Made by a program: the position numbers and the translations under genes. 64,000 nt of DNA from an uncultured bacterium (GTDB lineage Bacteria > Bacteroidota > Bacteroidia > Chitinophagales > Chitinophagaceae). Under the pieces are notes generated by a model. That model saw nothing but the letters and a program-made list of their open reading frames with translations, made no database searches and was not told the DNA's origin. This document shows positions 28,060 through 39,700 of this stretch, one piece after another; the first letter of the stretch is position 1; every line of letters starts with the position of its first letter. The DNA is taken from the NCBI GenBank assembly GCA_903826405.1, contig CAIKEH010000043.1:38093-102092 (forward strand). Direction: 5' to 3'.

Positions 28060-29109
28060 TTATAATTTCACTTCCCCCCTCCCCTTCCAGTATTTGTCCC
28101 TGTCACAAATCACTTTACCGTTCACAAATTCCAATTCAGCCACCTGAAGGGAAGAATATCTGCACCGATAGCTATCTTCATCAGCCACTTCCTTTTCCCC
28201 ATTTTCCAGATAGATCCGACCCGGATGGGTGAAATAGAACAAGATGGCTTTCCCATTCACGATCTGTACATCACAATGGCGCCCCTGATCATTGTCATCC
28301 GGCCTCATACCGGGCTTGTCCATTATGGTATTGTTCCATATCCAGTGAGTCGCATCATCCGATCTAAAAACATCCATCCCGGTATAGGATTCATAAGTAG
28401 GATCCGTGATCATCCAGTACGCATTTGCCCACCTGAAAACGATGGGCCCTTCGTGATGCCGGTTACGGACCTCTGGACTGTCCAAATGTGTCCAATGCTC
28501 CAGGTCTTTGCTAACGGATGCATAAGTAAAAGAACCACGGGATTCGTCTTTGTACCACATCTTCCATGTGCCGTCTTTCAATGGGAATGCCGATGCATCT
28601 ATGCAACCGGTCAACCCTATTGGTCCTGCCGGCTTCCAGGTCTTTAGATCGACGCTGGTGAAATGCATGAGCATACGGGTTCCTCCCCAATCATAATACA
28701 CACCTTTTATATAGGTCACCAACATATGATATCGCCCATCTTTCGGATCCCGGAATACTTGCGGTGCCCAAAAAGTATTGATGCCTGTGTCAGGTTGTGG
28801 AAGAATAGCTGTTCCCCTGTATTCCCAACTTTTACCTCCATCTTTGGATGCAGCGAGACCGATTGCCGTTCCGTAACAAAATTCAACACCTTTCAACTCA
28901 AGACGTGCCCTCCGCTGTGTATAGAAGATGAGCCACTCCTTCTTTTTCCCATCATAAATAGCCGTTGGATCAGCCGCCCCATCATAAACAGGATCACGGA
29001 ACAAGGGTGCAGGTGCATCAGACACATGAAAAGGAATTTGCTGGGCAAAAACCTGCAATACCCCAAACAGCAGGATCCCCGTCAAAAAAAGGTAAAGTGA
29101 CCTCGACAT
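28060..29109 (-). CDS. Glycoside hydrolase family 43-like (5-bladed propeller) exported protein
   Basis: Signal peptide MSRSLYLFLTGILLFGVLQVFAQ; DGAADPTAIYDGKKKEWLIFYT, TFWAPQVFRDPKDGRYHMLVTY, HHEGPIVFRWANAYWMITDPT. Confidence 0.75.
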   Translation of the reverse strand: MSRSLYLFLTGILLFGVLQVFAQQIPFHVSDAPAPLFRDPVYDGAADPTAIYDGKKKEWLIFYTQRRARLELKGVEFCYGTAIGLAASKDGGKSWEYRGTAILPQPDTGINTFWAPQVFRDPKDGRYHMLVTYIKGVYYDWGGTRMLMHFTSVDLKTWKPAGPIGLTGCIDASAFPLKDGTWKMWYKDESRGSFTYASVSKDLEHWTHLDSPEVRNRHHEGPIVFRWANAYWMITDPTYESYTGMDVFRSDDATHWIWNNTIMDKPGMRPDDNDQGRHCDVQIVNGKAILFYFTHPGRIYLENGEKEVADEDSYRCRYSSLQVAELEFVNGKVICDRDKYWKGRGEVKL

Positions 29110-29250
29110 TTGATCAAATTTGATTGCGTTCAAATCAAAGCTCAGACAGCACAAAATTATTCATACTCAACTTCTGAAAATAAATCTCGAAAAAATGTCT
29201 TGGAAAAAAAGGCATCTTCACGGTCGTCGAAAAAGTGCCTTCATGACCGT

Positions 29251-30339
29251 TCATGGGAAAATCAATAAGAAAAGTGAAACGAAAAAAATCACCAGCAGCA
29301 CAAGCCCTTGAATGATATTGGTTCTGCCAGTTGCCAATGACTGGATGATCACGGTGATACTGAGAAAGAAAAGCAATGTGGACATCGAACCGATACCCAG
29401 AATCAGGGGCATATGAAAGACTGCTGCCACCAGGGCGATGATAGGCATGGTCAGCCCAATGCTGGCGAGTGCCGAACCCAATGCGAGATTCAGACTTTTC
29501 TGCAACTGGTTCTTTCGGGATGCCTTGTATGCGGAGAGCCCTTCCGGCAAAAGCGTGATGAAAGCGAGTATCACACCAACCAATGATCGAGGAGCATTGA
29601 CTCGATCCAGGAATTCCTCCAACTCATGCGACTGGCTCTCTGCTAGCGCAACAATAGCCCCCAGGCAAGCCAGGAGCAGTAAGAAACTCATCTGCGTCTG
29701 CCTGTTGGAGGGTTTTTCCGGATGGTGCTCCCTTTTCTCATGCTCCTCCACGAAATGAGCACGATGACGGAAATTCTGGACGACCATGAAGCTCAGGTAA
29801 AGAAATAGTACCACGATCGCGATGAATATCTGTTGGGGAGGAGAATAAACAGGACCCGGTACACTCGTGGTGAAATCAGGGAGGATGAACATCAACACGG
29901 ACATGGGTATCAGGACGGTCAATGTAATGGAAGCTCCCTGCAGGATGAAGGTCTGCTCCTTGAACTTGATACCTCCGACCAAAATACTCAGACCGATCAT
30001 GCCGTTCAGGATGATCATGACGGCGGCATACACCGTATCACGAGCAAGACCAGCCGCATGCGGCCCACCCGGGATCATGAGTGAAATGATGATCGAAACC
30101 TCTATCGCAGTTACACAAAGAGCAAGCAGGAGGGTTCCAAAAGGCTCGCCTACCCTATCTGCGATCACTTCAGCATGATGAACGGATTCCAGCACGCAGT
30201 AGATCAGTACCAACAGCAAAATTATATGGAAAAAAAAGCCGTGGAAAAAGTGGTGGCCGGCAAAAAAGGCCCACCCGAGCAGGGGGGCTAAATAGGTCTG
30301 GTAAGACTTGATTTTATTCATGATCCATGTCCCCGACAT
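29251..30339 (-). CDS. chaA: Calcium/proton antiporter (CaCA family, ChaA-like)
   Basis: HHAEVIADRVGEPFGTLLLALCVTAIEVSIIISLM; FLDRVNAPRSLVGVILAFITLLPEGLSAYKASRKNQLQKSLNLALGSALASIGLTMP. Confidence 0.88.
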   Translation of the reverse strand: MSGTWIMNKIKSYQTYLAPLLGWAFFAGHHFFHGFFFHIILLLVLIYCVLESVHHAEVIADRVGEPFGTLLLALCVTAIEVSIIISLMIPGGPHAAGLARDTVYAAVMIILNGMIGLSILVGGIKFKEQTFILQGASITLTVLIPMSVLMFILPDFTTSVPGPVYSPPQQIFIAIVVLFLYLSFMVVQNFRHRAHFVEEHEKREHHPEKPSNRQTQMSFLLLLACLGAIVALAESQSHELEEFLDRVNAPRSLVGVILAFITLLPEGLSAYKASRKNQLQKSLNLALGSALASIGLTMPIIALVAAVFHMPLILGIGSMSTLLFFLSITVIIQSLATGRTNIIQGLVLLVIFFVSLFLLIFP

Positions 30340-30480
30340 CCATATAAAAATAAAGGAGCCGGGCGACCAAATATATAGATAAAGGTCATAGCATCCTAAA
30401 TGAGCAAACGGGGAAAACGTTTTATTCCTTCACCGGACAATGGGATAGATTTGCAGACTGGCCAATAAAACTCAGCACAC

Positions 30481-30858
30481 ATGGGCAAACGATCTCTACT
30501 TTTCCTGACCACATCCTACCTCTTCATATCCCTGCTCTCTACTGTCCATGCCTCAGCCCAATCCAGGGATGTGGACAGCCTGACATTATTCAGAAACCGA
30601 ATAGACAGCTTGGATGAAAAAGTGATCGAATTGTTGGGGCGGAGGATGGGGATCGTTGATCAGGTGGGCAAGTACAAGGCTAGGTTGGGAATTCCCTCGT
30701 TGCAACAGTCGAGGTTCGATGCCATTCTCCAAAAGAATATTATATTCGGAAAATCGTTGGGGTTGACGGAAACTTTCGTGACTGAACTCATGCAGGCCAT
30801 TCACAAGGAAAGCTTAGGCAGGCAACAAATGTTCAAAGCCCCGACCATTAACCACTGA
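30481..30858 (+). CDS. Exported AroQ-type chorismate mutase
   Basis: Signal peptide (SLLFLTTSYLFISLLSTVHASAQ); FRNRIDSLDEKVIELLGRRMGIVDQVGKYKARLGIPSLQQSRFDAIL. Confidence 0.87.
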   Translation: MGKRSLLFLTTSYLFISLLSTVHASAQSRDVDSLTLFRNRIDSLDEKVIELLGRRMGIVDQVGKYKARLGIPSLQQSRFDAILQKNIIFGKSLGLTETFVTELMQAIHKESLGRQQMFKAPTINH

Positions 30859-30956
30859 GAACAGGTACTGACTGGACACGTCTTGCAGAACGCATTTCTG
30901 CTGGTACACGATAAAGAATTGGGAATCAATCCGTATAAAAAATTTAAATACCGATC

Positions 30957-32120
30957 ATGCAAAAGAAGATCCTCCTGCTCGGCAGTGGAGAATTAGGCAA
31001 GGAACTCGTCATCGCCCTGAAAAGATTGGGGCAAACCGTAATTGCAGTGGACAACTATCCGGGGGCTCCCGCTATGCAGGTGGCAGATGGATATGAGATA
31101 ATCGACATGCTGAACGGAAGTGAGTTGGATCGGATCGTTTCCCTCTACAAACCTGACCTGGTTGTTCCCGAAGTTGAAGCCATACGTACGGAAAGATTCT
31201 ATGACTACGAAAAACGTGGCATTCATGTAGTTCCCAGCGCGCGCGCAGCCAACTTCACCATGAACAGGAAACTCATCCGGGACATGGCCAGTCGTGAACT
31301 CGGTCTTCGCACTGCCCGCTACGAATATGCCACGGAATATGACATGTTCGAAAAAGCTGTCTTATCCATAGGTCTGCCTTGTGTCGTCAAACCGCTGATG
31401 TCCTCATCCGGAAAGGGTCAGAGCGTTCTTCATAAAGAAGAGGATTTGCATAAGGTATGGGAATATGCCATCAACAATTCCCGTGGTGACCTCAAAGAGG
31501 TGATTGTGGAAGAGTTCATTCACTTCCACATGGAGATCACTCTGCTTACCGTTACACAGATGAACGGTCCAACGCTGTTCTGTCCTCCCATAGGCCACCG
31601 CCAGGAAAGAGGAGATTACCAGGAAAGCTGGCAGCCAGCGGCCATGAGTCAGCAAGACCTTCAGGAAGCGTACGCGATGGCAGACAAAGTCACTGCAGCC
31701 CTCACGGGAGCAGGTATTTGGGGGGTGGAATTTTTCCTGTCCGATAAGGGCGTCTATTTTTCCGAGTTGAGCCCACGCCCACACGATACTGGGATGGTCA
31801 CCCTGGCGGGCACTCAAAATTTATCTGAATTCGAACTCCATGCCCGTGCGATATTGGGTATTCCCATTCCAGAAATCCGACTGGAAAAAGCTGGAGCGAG
31901 TTCTGTGATTCTCGCCAACAAACATGCGGAACGCTTCATCATTTCAGGTGTGGAGCGGGCATTGGCGGACAATCATACGGACATCCGCATTTTCGGCAAA
32001 CCCACAATACGTCCTTTCAGGAGAATGGGTGTGGCACTCAGTTTCAACCATCCGGAAAGTTCAACTTTGGAATTGAGGAAAGCAGCTAAAAAGGCTGCGG
32101 ACGCGATCATCATTGATTAG
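30957..32120 (+). CDS. purT: Formate-dependent phosphoribosylglycinamide formyltransferase
   Basis: ATP-grasp; [71 protein letters not shown]. Confidence 0.97.
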   Translation: MQKKILLLGSGELGKELVIALKRLGQTVIAVDNYPGAPAMQVADGYEIIDMLNGSELDRIVSLYKPDLVVPEVEAIRTERFYDYEKRGIHVVPSARAANFTMNRKLIRDMASRELGLRTARYEYATEYDMFEKAVLSIGLPCVVKPLMSSSGKGQSVLHKEEDLHKVWEYAINNSRGDLKEVIVEEFIHFHMEITLLTVTQMNGPTLFCPPIGHRQERGDYQESWQPAAMSQQDLQEAYAMADKVTAALTGAGIWGVEFFLSDKGVYFSELSPRPHDTGMVTLAGTQNLSEFELHARAILGIPIPEIRLEKAGASSVILANKHAERFIISGVERALADNHTDIRIFGKPTIRPFRRMGVALSFNHPESSTLELRKAAKKAADAIIID

Positions 32121-32134
32121 TGACTCAAAGGGGT

Positions 32135-33367
32135 TCACTTGAGGAAAGAATCGAACCATGGCTTGGCATGGATCAAGGAATAAATGTAGGTTGCGCGGTG
32201 ATCCGCAATGGGACCTGCGCTTTCAGCACGTGTGGTATTGCTTCCAAAGAGTGTATGAAAGCCCTCTGCAAGTTTGGCGATATATACTGGGACCACCTCA
32301 TCCTTCTCGCCATAAAAATTGATCAGCGGAGTCCTGCAACGCCAACGGTAAGCTTGTGATTTTTCCAGATCAAGCCAATACACACCATTGCCGAAATTCC
32401 CGCCGGAAAGGAATTCAGGATTTAGAAATTCCTGCACCTTGTCCTTCGTCAGTTTTCGGAATGTGGGCCAATCTATCTTGAATTCATAGAAATCTTTGGC
32501 TGCCTGATAATATTCTGGCCGGATAGCGGATCGGGACAGGCCCGGAATCTGGTGGTAAAATTCCACCGCGAAAATATAGTTAGAAACACAGGCGGGCAAA
32601 TACACCGCATCACCGGGCTGATAATTATTCATCCACCTGTTCATGGTGGCGAAAGCATCCACAGGAGCGCTGGCAGTGGCGGCGGCGGTCACCTTTATCC
32701 TCAGGTATTCCAGCTTGCGCAGGAAGGTCATGTTCGTCCATCCTCCTTGCGACCAACCATGTACAAAAAAAGGTCCCTGCTTCACCTTCATGGTTTTCAG
32801 AATATCCTGTGCAGCATAAAGCATGTCCACACAAGCTTGCTCAGAACTCTGACGCACCAAATAGGAATTGGGGAGATCAGATATCCCCAGACCGAAATAA
32901 TCAGCACCTATGACGATATATCCCTGAGAAGCGAATTGGGCGATCATCAACTTGGTCTCCATGGATTCATCCGTGAAAGAGGGCACCTCGTTATGCGAGA
33001 AAACGGTTCCATGCTGGTAGGAGATCATGGGCATGGAATCCTTTCCTGTTTCCGGTATGGCAACAAGTCCGGATGCCACCACCGGCCAGTTACCATATTC
33101 CGGAGCAGATGACCTGTACTTCACTCGGTAGAGTTTAACCGCATATTTCGGTTTGACGAATTGCCCTTTGAAACTGGAAGCAGGCATGGTGGAACTAGCC
33201 ATGAATTCCTCCAACTCCGTGGTCAGGATGCGGTTCAGCTTGCTGAGGTCGAATGTGCCCATGTATTGATATTGGACATGAGGCGATGCATCATTGAACG
33301 CTTCCTGAGCAATAATCCCCGAGAGCACCCAATTACTGAAAATGATGTAGAGTAAAAACTTTTTCAT
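32135..33367 (-). CDS. Secretory lipase-like alpha/beta hydrolase
   Basis: Signal peptide MKKFLLYIIFSNWVLSGIIAQ; QGPFFVHGWSQGGWT (GxSxG), YQHGTVFSHNEVPS. Confidence 0.85.
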   Translation of the reverse strand: MKKFLLYIIFSNWVLSGIIAQEAFNDASPHVQYQYMGTFDLSKLNRILTTELEEFMASSTMPASSFKGQFVKPKYAVKLYRVKYRSSAPEYGNWPVVASGLVAIPETGKDSMPMISYQHGTVFSHNEVPSFTDESMETKLMIAQFASQGYIVIGADYFGLGISDLPNSYLVRQSSEQACVDMLYAAQDILKTMKVKQGPFFVHGWSQGGWTNMTFLRKLEYLRIKVTAAATASAPVDAFATMNRWMNNYQPGDAVYLPACVSNYIFAVEFYHQIPGLSRSAIRPEYYQAAKDFYEFKIDWPTFRKLTKDKVQEFLNPEFLSGGNFGNGVYWLDLEKSQAYRWRCRTPLINFYGEKDEVVPVYIAKLAEGFHTLFGSNTTRAESAGPIADHRATYIYSLIHAKPWFDSFLK

Positions 33368-33601
33368 GACATTAAAGTATATATGGAAGGAACACCACAG
33401 TCCAATATACAAATACAGTATAACTCCAAAAAATATTCTGTGAATCCCAACAGAATTCCAACCATTGTACTTCTGCAGTTAGCATCTGCCGACCCTATCC
33501 TTTGGGTATCCAGGTAATGATTTGGCCCATCTTGTATTCAACGGAAGGATGAGTTTGGCCAAAAGCGGGAAAACCGTAGTTTCGGACCACAACCACATTT
33601 C

Positions 33602-35788
33602 ATGAGCTTCCGGAGCATCATCCGATCCTGGTTACCCAGGACACTTGGCGGCAAATGCCTGCTGGGGCTAGGTCTTGGACTGGCAACTGCATTGACATTT
33701 AAAGAGTACTGCCACTACCTTGATCCCATGGGATCCATATTCATACGTGCATCCCAGATCGTGGTCATGCCTTATATGATCTTTGAGCTGCTCTGCTCAC
33801 TGGGTGAATTGAGCGACAGATCATTGAAAGCACTGTTGCGAACCGGAGGTGTCGTCTTTCTATCCATGTTGGCCATTGGTATCGCTGCCAATTTGTTTCT
33901 TCCCACTTTGCTCCCATCCATTCGCAGCTCAGCATTCTACAATCCCAGTATAATGGAGATGCCACCGGATCCTGATATCCTGGGCACCTATTTGCCGTAT
34001 AATATTTACACTGCCATGGCGCAGGATAATTTCCCGGCCGTAGTTCTTTTCACCGCTATACTGGGGATCGTACTACAGTCTTTACCGGGCAAACAATCCC
34101 TGCTCACAAGCGCCTCACAACTACGCAAGTTATTCTCTAACTTGAATAAACTGGTTGTGAAGCTCACTCCTTATGGCGTATTTGCATTGAGTGCGGTTTC
34201 CCTTTCCAGCCTCGACAGATCTGAATTACTGCGCATGCATGCGATGCCGGTCATCGCTGCCACTGGGGTCATATTGGTCATTACCATGGTGATCGGACTG
34301 ATCAACAGTTTGACTCCATTCAGTTTGAAAGAAATCTGGGGTGTTTTACGTGGACCATTGACCATCACCGCCAGCAGTGCCAACCTGATCATAGCATTGC
34401 CTTTGCTCATCGAATCCATCAAAGAACTTCTCGCGAACAGATCAGGGCACCAAAAATCCGACGCGCTGGAAGATGCCTCCGAGCAAGTGAGTGCACTTAT
34501 CCCGGCGGGTTTCGTCCTGCCCAATTTGGGCCAAGTCTTTCTGCTTGTATTCCTGCCTTTCCTTGCCTGGTACACGGATAAACCCATGAAGTCGATGGAG
34601 ATCATCAACATGATGATCACCAGTATCGCCTCGGTGGTCGGTGGTATAAGAATGGCCATCCAGCAGGGGATCCTTCATCTATCCATGCCTCGCGACCTCA
34701 TCAACATCTTTGTGCTGAACAGCGAATGGACATATCGACTGGAAAAATCACTCTCTCTTATCGGTCTGCTGATGTTGGCATTCATTGTAATCAGCAAGAC
34801 GACCGGAAAACTCAGCATCCGACCAGCAAGACTGGCAACGACTATCTTTTTAGTCCTGGCCATGGCAGTAGTCTTCAAATGGAGTATCCCGAAACTACTG
34901 ACGAAAACATTGGAAGGAACGTATACGAACGACAAAGTCCTGATGAGCCTGCGTCCCATAGTGGATAGTGTGAAATCGGTACATCTGGCATATGATCTTT
35001 ATGAAAAAGGGGAAGAAACCCTGGCGGCGATACCTTCCAGGTCAACATCACTCGACAGTATTCGTGCACATGGAGTTTTGCGTGTGGCCATCAGAACGGA
35101 TGCCATCCCTTGGGCGTATAAGAATGCTGATGGACAGATCGTCGGGTATGATATGGACATGATCCAGTCCCTTGCACAATCCCTGGACGTGGATCTGGAA
35201 CTGGTGACGGCCCCCAAGTCCATGATGGAAAAATTGATCTCCACCCAAAAAGTGGATATAGCCGTTGGAGGGTTCATAGCCTTGCCTGATCGCGCTTCCA
35301 AATTCAACACGAGTCAGGGATACCAGCAGATCCACTTGGCACTGGTGGTCAATGACGACAAGGTGAGGGATGTCCAGGATCTGCAAAATCGGAAAGACAA
35401 AAGGCCCGTAGTCATTGCCTACACCGAACCTCGCCCTCCGCCCGCTGACATACAGTATCAGATTTCCAAATTGCTCGGTGAGCCTGGTCCTTCCGTACCC
35501 GTGGTCTTTCGGCAGATAAGCGGTCGAAACAGTCTACTTGACCACGACAATGACAGTACCTGGGATGCATTGCTGACCACCGCCGAAGGTGGGGCAGCTT
35601 GGGCGGTCATCCACCCTCAAATGACCATGTTGCCGGTTTTCCGAAAAGAGCTTCCCTCCTCACTGATCATCGTGATAGCAAGCGATGAACGCGCACTGTC
35701 GGAATACATCGATAGCTGGATCGGCATGAAGAAAGCACAAGATCTATTCGAAAAACTGTACCATCATTGGGTGATGGCGGAGAGGTGA
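33602..35788 (+). CDS. DAACS-type cation:dicarboxylate symporter fused to a C-terminal SBP_bac_3-type solute-binding domain
   Basis: 728 aa. N-terminal symporter (TASSANLIIALPLLIESIKELL), then SIRAHGVLRVAIRTDAIPWAYKNADGQIVGYDMDMIQSLAQSLDVDLELV...KVDIAVGGFIALPDRASKFNTS. Confidence 0.88.
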   Translation: MSFRSIIRSWLPRTLGGKCLLGLGLGLATALTFKEYCHYLDPMGSIFIRASQIVVMPYMIFELLCSLGELSDRSLKALLRTGGVVFLSMLAIGIAANLFLPTLLPSIRSSAFYNPSIMEMPPDPDILGTYLPYNIYTAMAQDNFPAVVLFTAILGIVLQSLPGKQSLLTSASQLRKLFSNLNKLVVKLTPYGVFALSAVSLSSLDRSELLRMHAMPVIAATGVILVITMVIGLINSLTPFSLKEIWGVLRGPLTITASSANLIIALPLLIESIKELLANRSGHQKSDALEDASEQVSALIPAGFVLPNLGQVFLLVFLPFLAWYTDKPMKSMEIINMMITSIASVVGGIRMAIQQGILHLSMPRDLINIFVLNSEWTYRLEKSLSLIGLLMLAFIVISKTTGKLSIRPARLATTIFLVLAMAVVFKWSIPKLLTKTLEGTYTNDKVLMSLRPIVDSVKSVHLAYDLYEKGEETLAAIPSRSTSLDSIRAHGVLRVAIRTDAIPWAYKNADGQIVGYDMDMIQSLAQSLDVDLELVTAPKSMMEKLISTQKVDIAVGGFIALPDRASKFNTSQGYQQIHLALVVNDDKVRDVQDLQNRKDKRPVVIAYTEPRPPPADIQYQISKLLGEPGPSVPVVFRQISGRNSLLDHDNDSTWDALLTTAEGGAAWAVIHPQMTMLPVFRKELPSSLIIVIASDERALSEYIDSWIGMKKAQDLFEKLYHHWVMAER

Positions 35789-35842
35789 TCAACAATTTGA
35801 CATCATAACCAGATGGCCTCATGGCCAATCCCCTCACTTTTC

Positions 35843-36577
35843 TCAACGATCTCTGAAGATCGTCTCCCCTTTAACCAACCAGGATATGCCGAAACCCTCA
35901 ACGGCCAAGGTTTCCATCCAAAAGGTCAGGTGATAGCGACTGAAGATGTCGTCGGATAAAATACCTGCTGCATTCAGAGCTATAGCCGCCAAAGCGATCA
36001 TCATCAGTATTCCGCAAGTTCGGTAAACGCGGTTCCTCATGATTTTTCCTCTGGTTCGCAAAGGTCCGGGCTTATCCGATTTCGTGAAAAGAAAGAGCGA
36101 CATGAACGCAAGACATCCCAGGAAGAGTGCAGCAGAAAAATAATGGACCCATACCCGCAGACCGGATCCGGCTATAACCGTCACCGCATATCGTTTTTCC
36201 CTATCGCAGCAAACATCGGTTATGTTGCCGGTTGGGAACAACAATAAACAAATGGCGAAGATCCCCGCAACCGATGACAGATACAAATCAATGGGCTCCT
36301 TCCCTTTATATACCAGCAGGAAAATGGCCAGCAGACTGACCACTATGATGAAAAGAGTTCCGGAACGGGTATAATAATAGTGACTGATGGAGTCCAGCGG
36401 AGCACGATGACCACTGAACAAGAACAGGGAGATGAATAGCAGTATGGGAAGAGACATACCCAGGATGCCGACAAGTTTGCGGAGGGCTGCCTGATGTGTG
36501 ATCAATATGTCGTCCGGTAGGAGGTTGTCCTGATCGGTAAAATTGTCGGCGGGGACGTCACGGATCGAATGCTTCAT
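35843..36577 (-). CDS. Multi-TM membrane protein (DUF998-like?)
   Basis: 244 aa, about 6 TM helices; HYFSAALFLGCLAFMSLFLFTKSD. Confidence 0.6.
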   Translation of the reverse strand: MKHSIRDVPADNFTDQDNLLPDDILITHQAALRKLVGILGMSLPILLFISLFLFSGHRAPLDSISHYYYTRSGTLFIIVVSLLAIFLLVYKGKEPIDLYLSSVAGIFAICLLLFPTGNITDVCCDREKRYAVTVIAGSGLRVWVHYFSAALFLGCLAFMSLFLFTKSDKPGPLRTRGKIMRNRVYRTCGILMMIALAAIALNAAGILSDDIFSRYHLTFWMETLAVEGFGISWLVKGETIFRDR

Positions 36578-36714
36578 GGTGTCCAGGTTTCATAAGTGCA
36601 AAGATTAAAGTTCAAGATTCATGAGGTGAATCTGTCGAAAAGCCTTGCACAAAACCGTAGCGAAATAAAGTTCCCGCCTTTGGTTAAAAACCCGAAATCT
36701 GATAAGATGACAGA

Positions 36715-39700
36715 TCAATCTTTATCTTCTTCCTCTTTGGACTCATCCAATTGATCCCCGTTTTTTGAACGCCGAACCTGCACTTTGGGATTCTTCTGTG
36801 TACCGGTTACTGTGAAGGGGATGCCGAAAATGCCGAAGGGGGGCAAGCCGAGTCGACCGGAAAGGTTGAGTTTGCCGTCGAGGCTCACCTGACCTTCGAA
36901 GCGAGGACGGAATCCGGCGACTTTCATCTTTACCCTTTCGATGGTCATGATGTTGTTTTCGATCCGGGATTGGATATCCACCTTCGATATATCAGGATCC
37001 CGGATGGCATCTCGTCCTGTACTGCTGCTGACGGCATTCATGAGTTTGAAGCCTTTCATCTTTACCTTTTTCACACTGAGCACTCCTGCACCCTTTATGG
37101 ACGGATATACGGGCAGCATCCCCACGTCCAGCTTTCCGGAAAGTTTGTAGTTGATGGATATGATACCTTCTGCACTTGAAGCAGATGGAACGAGATCCCT
37201 GAAAAGTTGGATCTCCTTGTAAGCTTTCTTCACATCGAAATCTTGAGCCTCGATGCGGTAATCGAAAGTGGCTTTTCGAGGGCTGATGCCGGTGTATTTC
37301 CCATCCATGGACACCGTGGTACCAACGACTCCGAAATGGGTTTCCTGCATTTTCAAAGTTCTATCTTTCAGGTTCAGTTGTCCGACGAGGTCGTTCAACA
37401 TCAACCCTTCGTAGTCCGTCTTCTTCACCGAGGCGTTGATGTTCAGGTCCACATCAGCAGGCAGAACGACCACGCCTTTTTGCTTGGAGGAATTGGACTG
37501 AGGTGTTTTGCTCTTCCCATTTCCGGCTAAAGCGGTGAACTCATCCACCACAATCCGGTTGCTGTTCAGGTCGAATGTGCCCCGGAGCGGATATTCCTCC
37601 CGAGTGATATAGCTGATCAAATGGTCGAGTTTGCCATGTACCGTAAGGTCTGAACTCCCGTAACGGGCGATAAAATTGTCGAATATCATATTGTCCTGAT
37701 CGAAGTGGAAAGCACCTTCTTTAACCTGTAATGGTTTCGGGAAAGCGTTCGTTGCCAGTTCGATGTCCTTGACCACGAGTGTGCCTTTGTTGTAAAGTCG
37801 GGAGTAACGACCGGCCTCAGCATCCCGGCGTGACCCTTTCATGATGAGATCCGTCTTGATGATCCCTTGCAGATCATGATCTCCAAGGTCAAAGACCCTG
37901 CTGATCTTGCCGAGGTCGATTTGTCCATTTGAGGCAACATCGTATTTGATGTCGTCAAGGTTCTTCACATCCGCTTTGAGCATGAACGATTTTCCCTCGA
38001 AGATGAAATAAACCGGCTTCAGATTCACGTCGAATGCACGAAGGTCACTGGTCTTGTTCTCCAGAGTGGCGTCAATGTCGATCTTCTCCATCGGTCTAGG
38101 ATAATAAGGAGTCTGGACGCTGCCATTGTCCATTCTGAGGTGGGCGGTGGCGATGGGATAGGTCTTTTTCTCCGGAAGATATCTTCCCTTTGCCTTCACA
38201 TCTATATCCAGATCTCCAGAAACTTTGATGCCCTTAAGTGGATAAATTTTTTGTACGTCGGATAAATGGACCACGGACCTGATACTTGCATCCATTGGTG
38301 AACGGCCAAGATCAGCTACGTGCAGGTGCCCGCGAATGAAATTGGTGAGGAATTTGGCATTCAGGGTGTCTATGTCAATCGCGATATGCCGGTACTGATT
38401 GTCCCGACAAACCGCCTTCAGTTCGAATCCAAGTTCATTCACCGGTGCGGGCAGAGTGGACATATGAAAATAACCATTTCGCAATGATGATCGCAGGTTG
38501 AATGAGGGGATACTGGTGATGACCGTATCGAACCGACTGCGCGAACTGCTTTGCACTACACCAGTAGCATATTTGCCTTCAACAGTACCATTCAGGCTGA
38601 TCCGGCCTTTCACTTCAAAAGAACTAAAGCCAAGTGCCCGCTGCCACTTCTCCAAGTCAAGATCGGCGTTGACCATAGCTTTGATATCAGGTTCACTGAG
38701 ACCTTTCCATTTTGCGGAACATCGGAAATAGTCCTGCCCCATGTTTAATCCCAAGGTGTCGATGGCCACCATAAGTTTATTCTGGTCCATATCCGACATT
38801 TCAGTCTTCAGATCAAGAAATAGATTACTGATGGGCACCGGCGACTTATCATGTGTTATACTTCCATTTCTGATGTTAAGATCAGCAAAAAGGGAAGGCA
38901 TGGACTGGCCGGGGATCTGATCGCCTTTCATATGAGCGTTCATCGTGAACGTTCCACTCGCGTCGGTCTTTTCCGCCCACGGCATGAGTTCTGGGGGGAA
39001 TGCGGTGAGCACACTTTTCAATGGTGCATCACGGGCGGAAAGCGTCAGGTCCATTCGGTTACCCTGTTTCAAAAAGTCTATACTTCCCTGGAACTGAAGA
39101 GGAAGATCATTGAACTTGAGCGCTGTTTTTTCGAATTGCAGAGATAGGGAGCGGGTGTTGATGCGCGTGAGCAGGTCCGCGTCCATTTTTTTTGACTGAA
39201 TGAATGGCTGTCCAGCATAAGCCAGATCAAGCGAGTCAATATGCAGTGCCGATGAAAGTTCAAAGACGGCTTGGGACATGTCCCCCTTCCCGGAATAGTT
39301 GAAGCCTCGAGCATGTACGAACATCGGCATGGACCGGTCATCGAAGGTCAGATCGCATTGTTCAAGGCTTATCGCTTCTATGCGGAATGATGCCATGCTG
39401 CTGTCGGCACTTTCAGTCTTTACTTTCTGTTCCTTGGCTTGGTAGACATTGTAGTTGGGCCGCCCCTGCTCATCTACAAGCACCCGGATATCCCCGCCGG
39501 TCAGGTACACCTTTTCAATCGACAGACTCTTTGACAGGATGGAAGTCAGGTCCAGCCCAAGCGAAAGTTCCCGGGCAGCCAACAAGGTATCCTTCTCAAA
39601 GGGTCTGGAGCCTTTCAGGGAAAAATCGTGTAACGTCAGTGTGAGTGCGGGGAAATGCTTGAAAAAAGAAAGCCGAGCCTTGGAGAAATCCAATTCAGCA

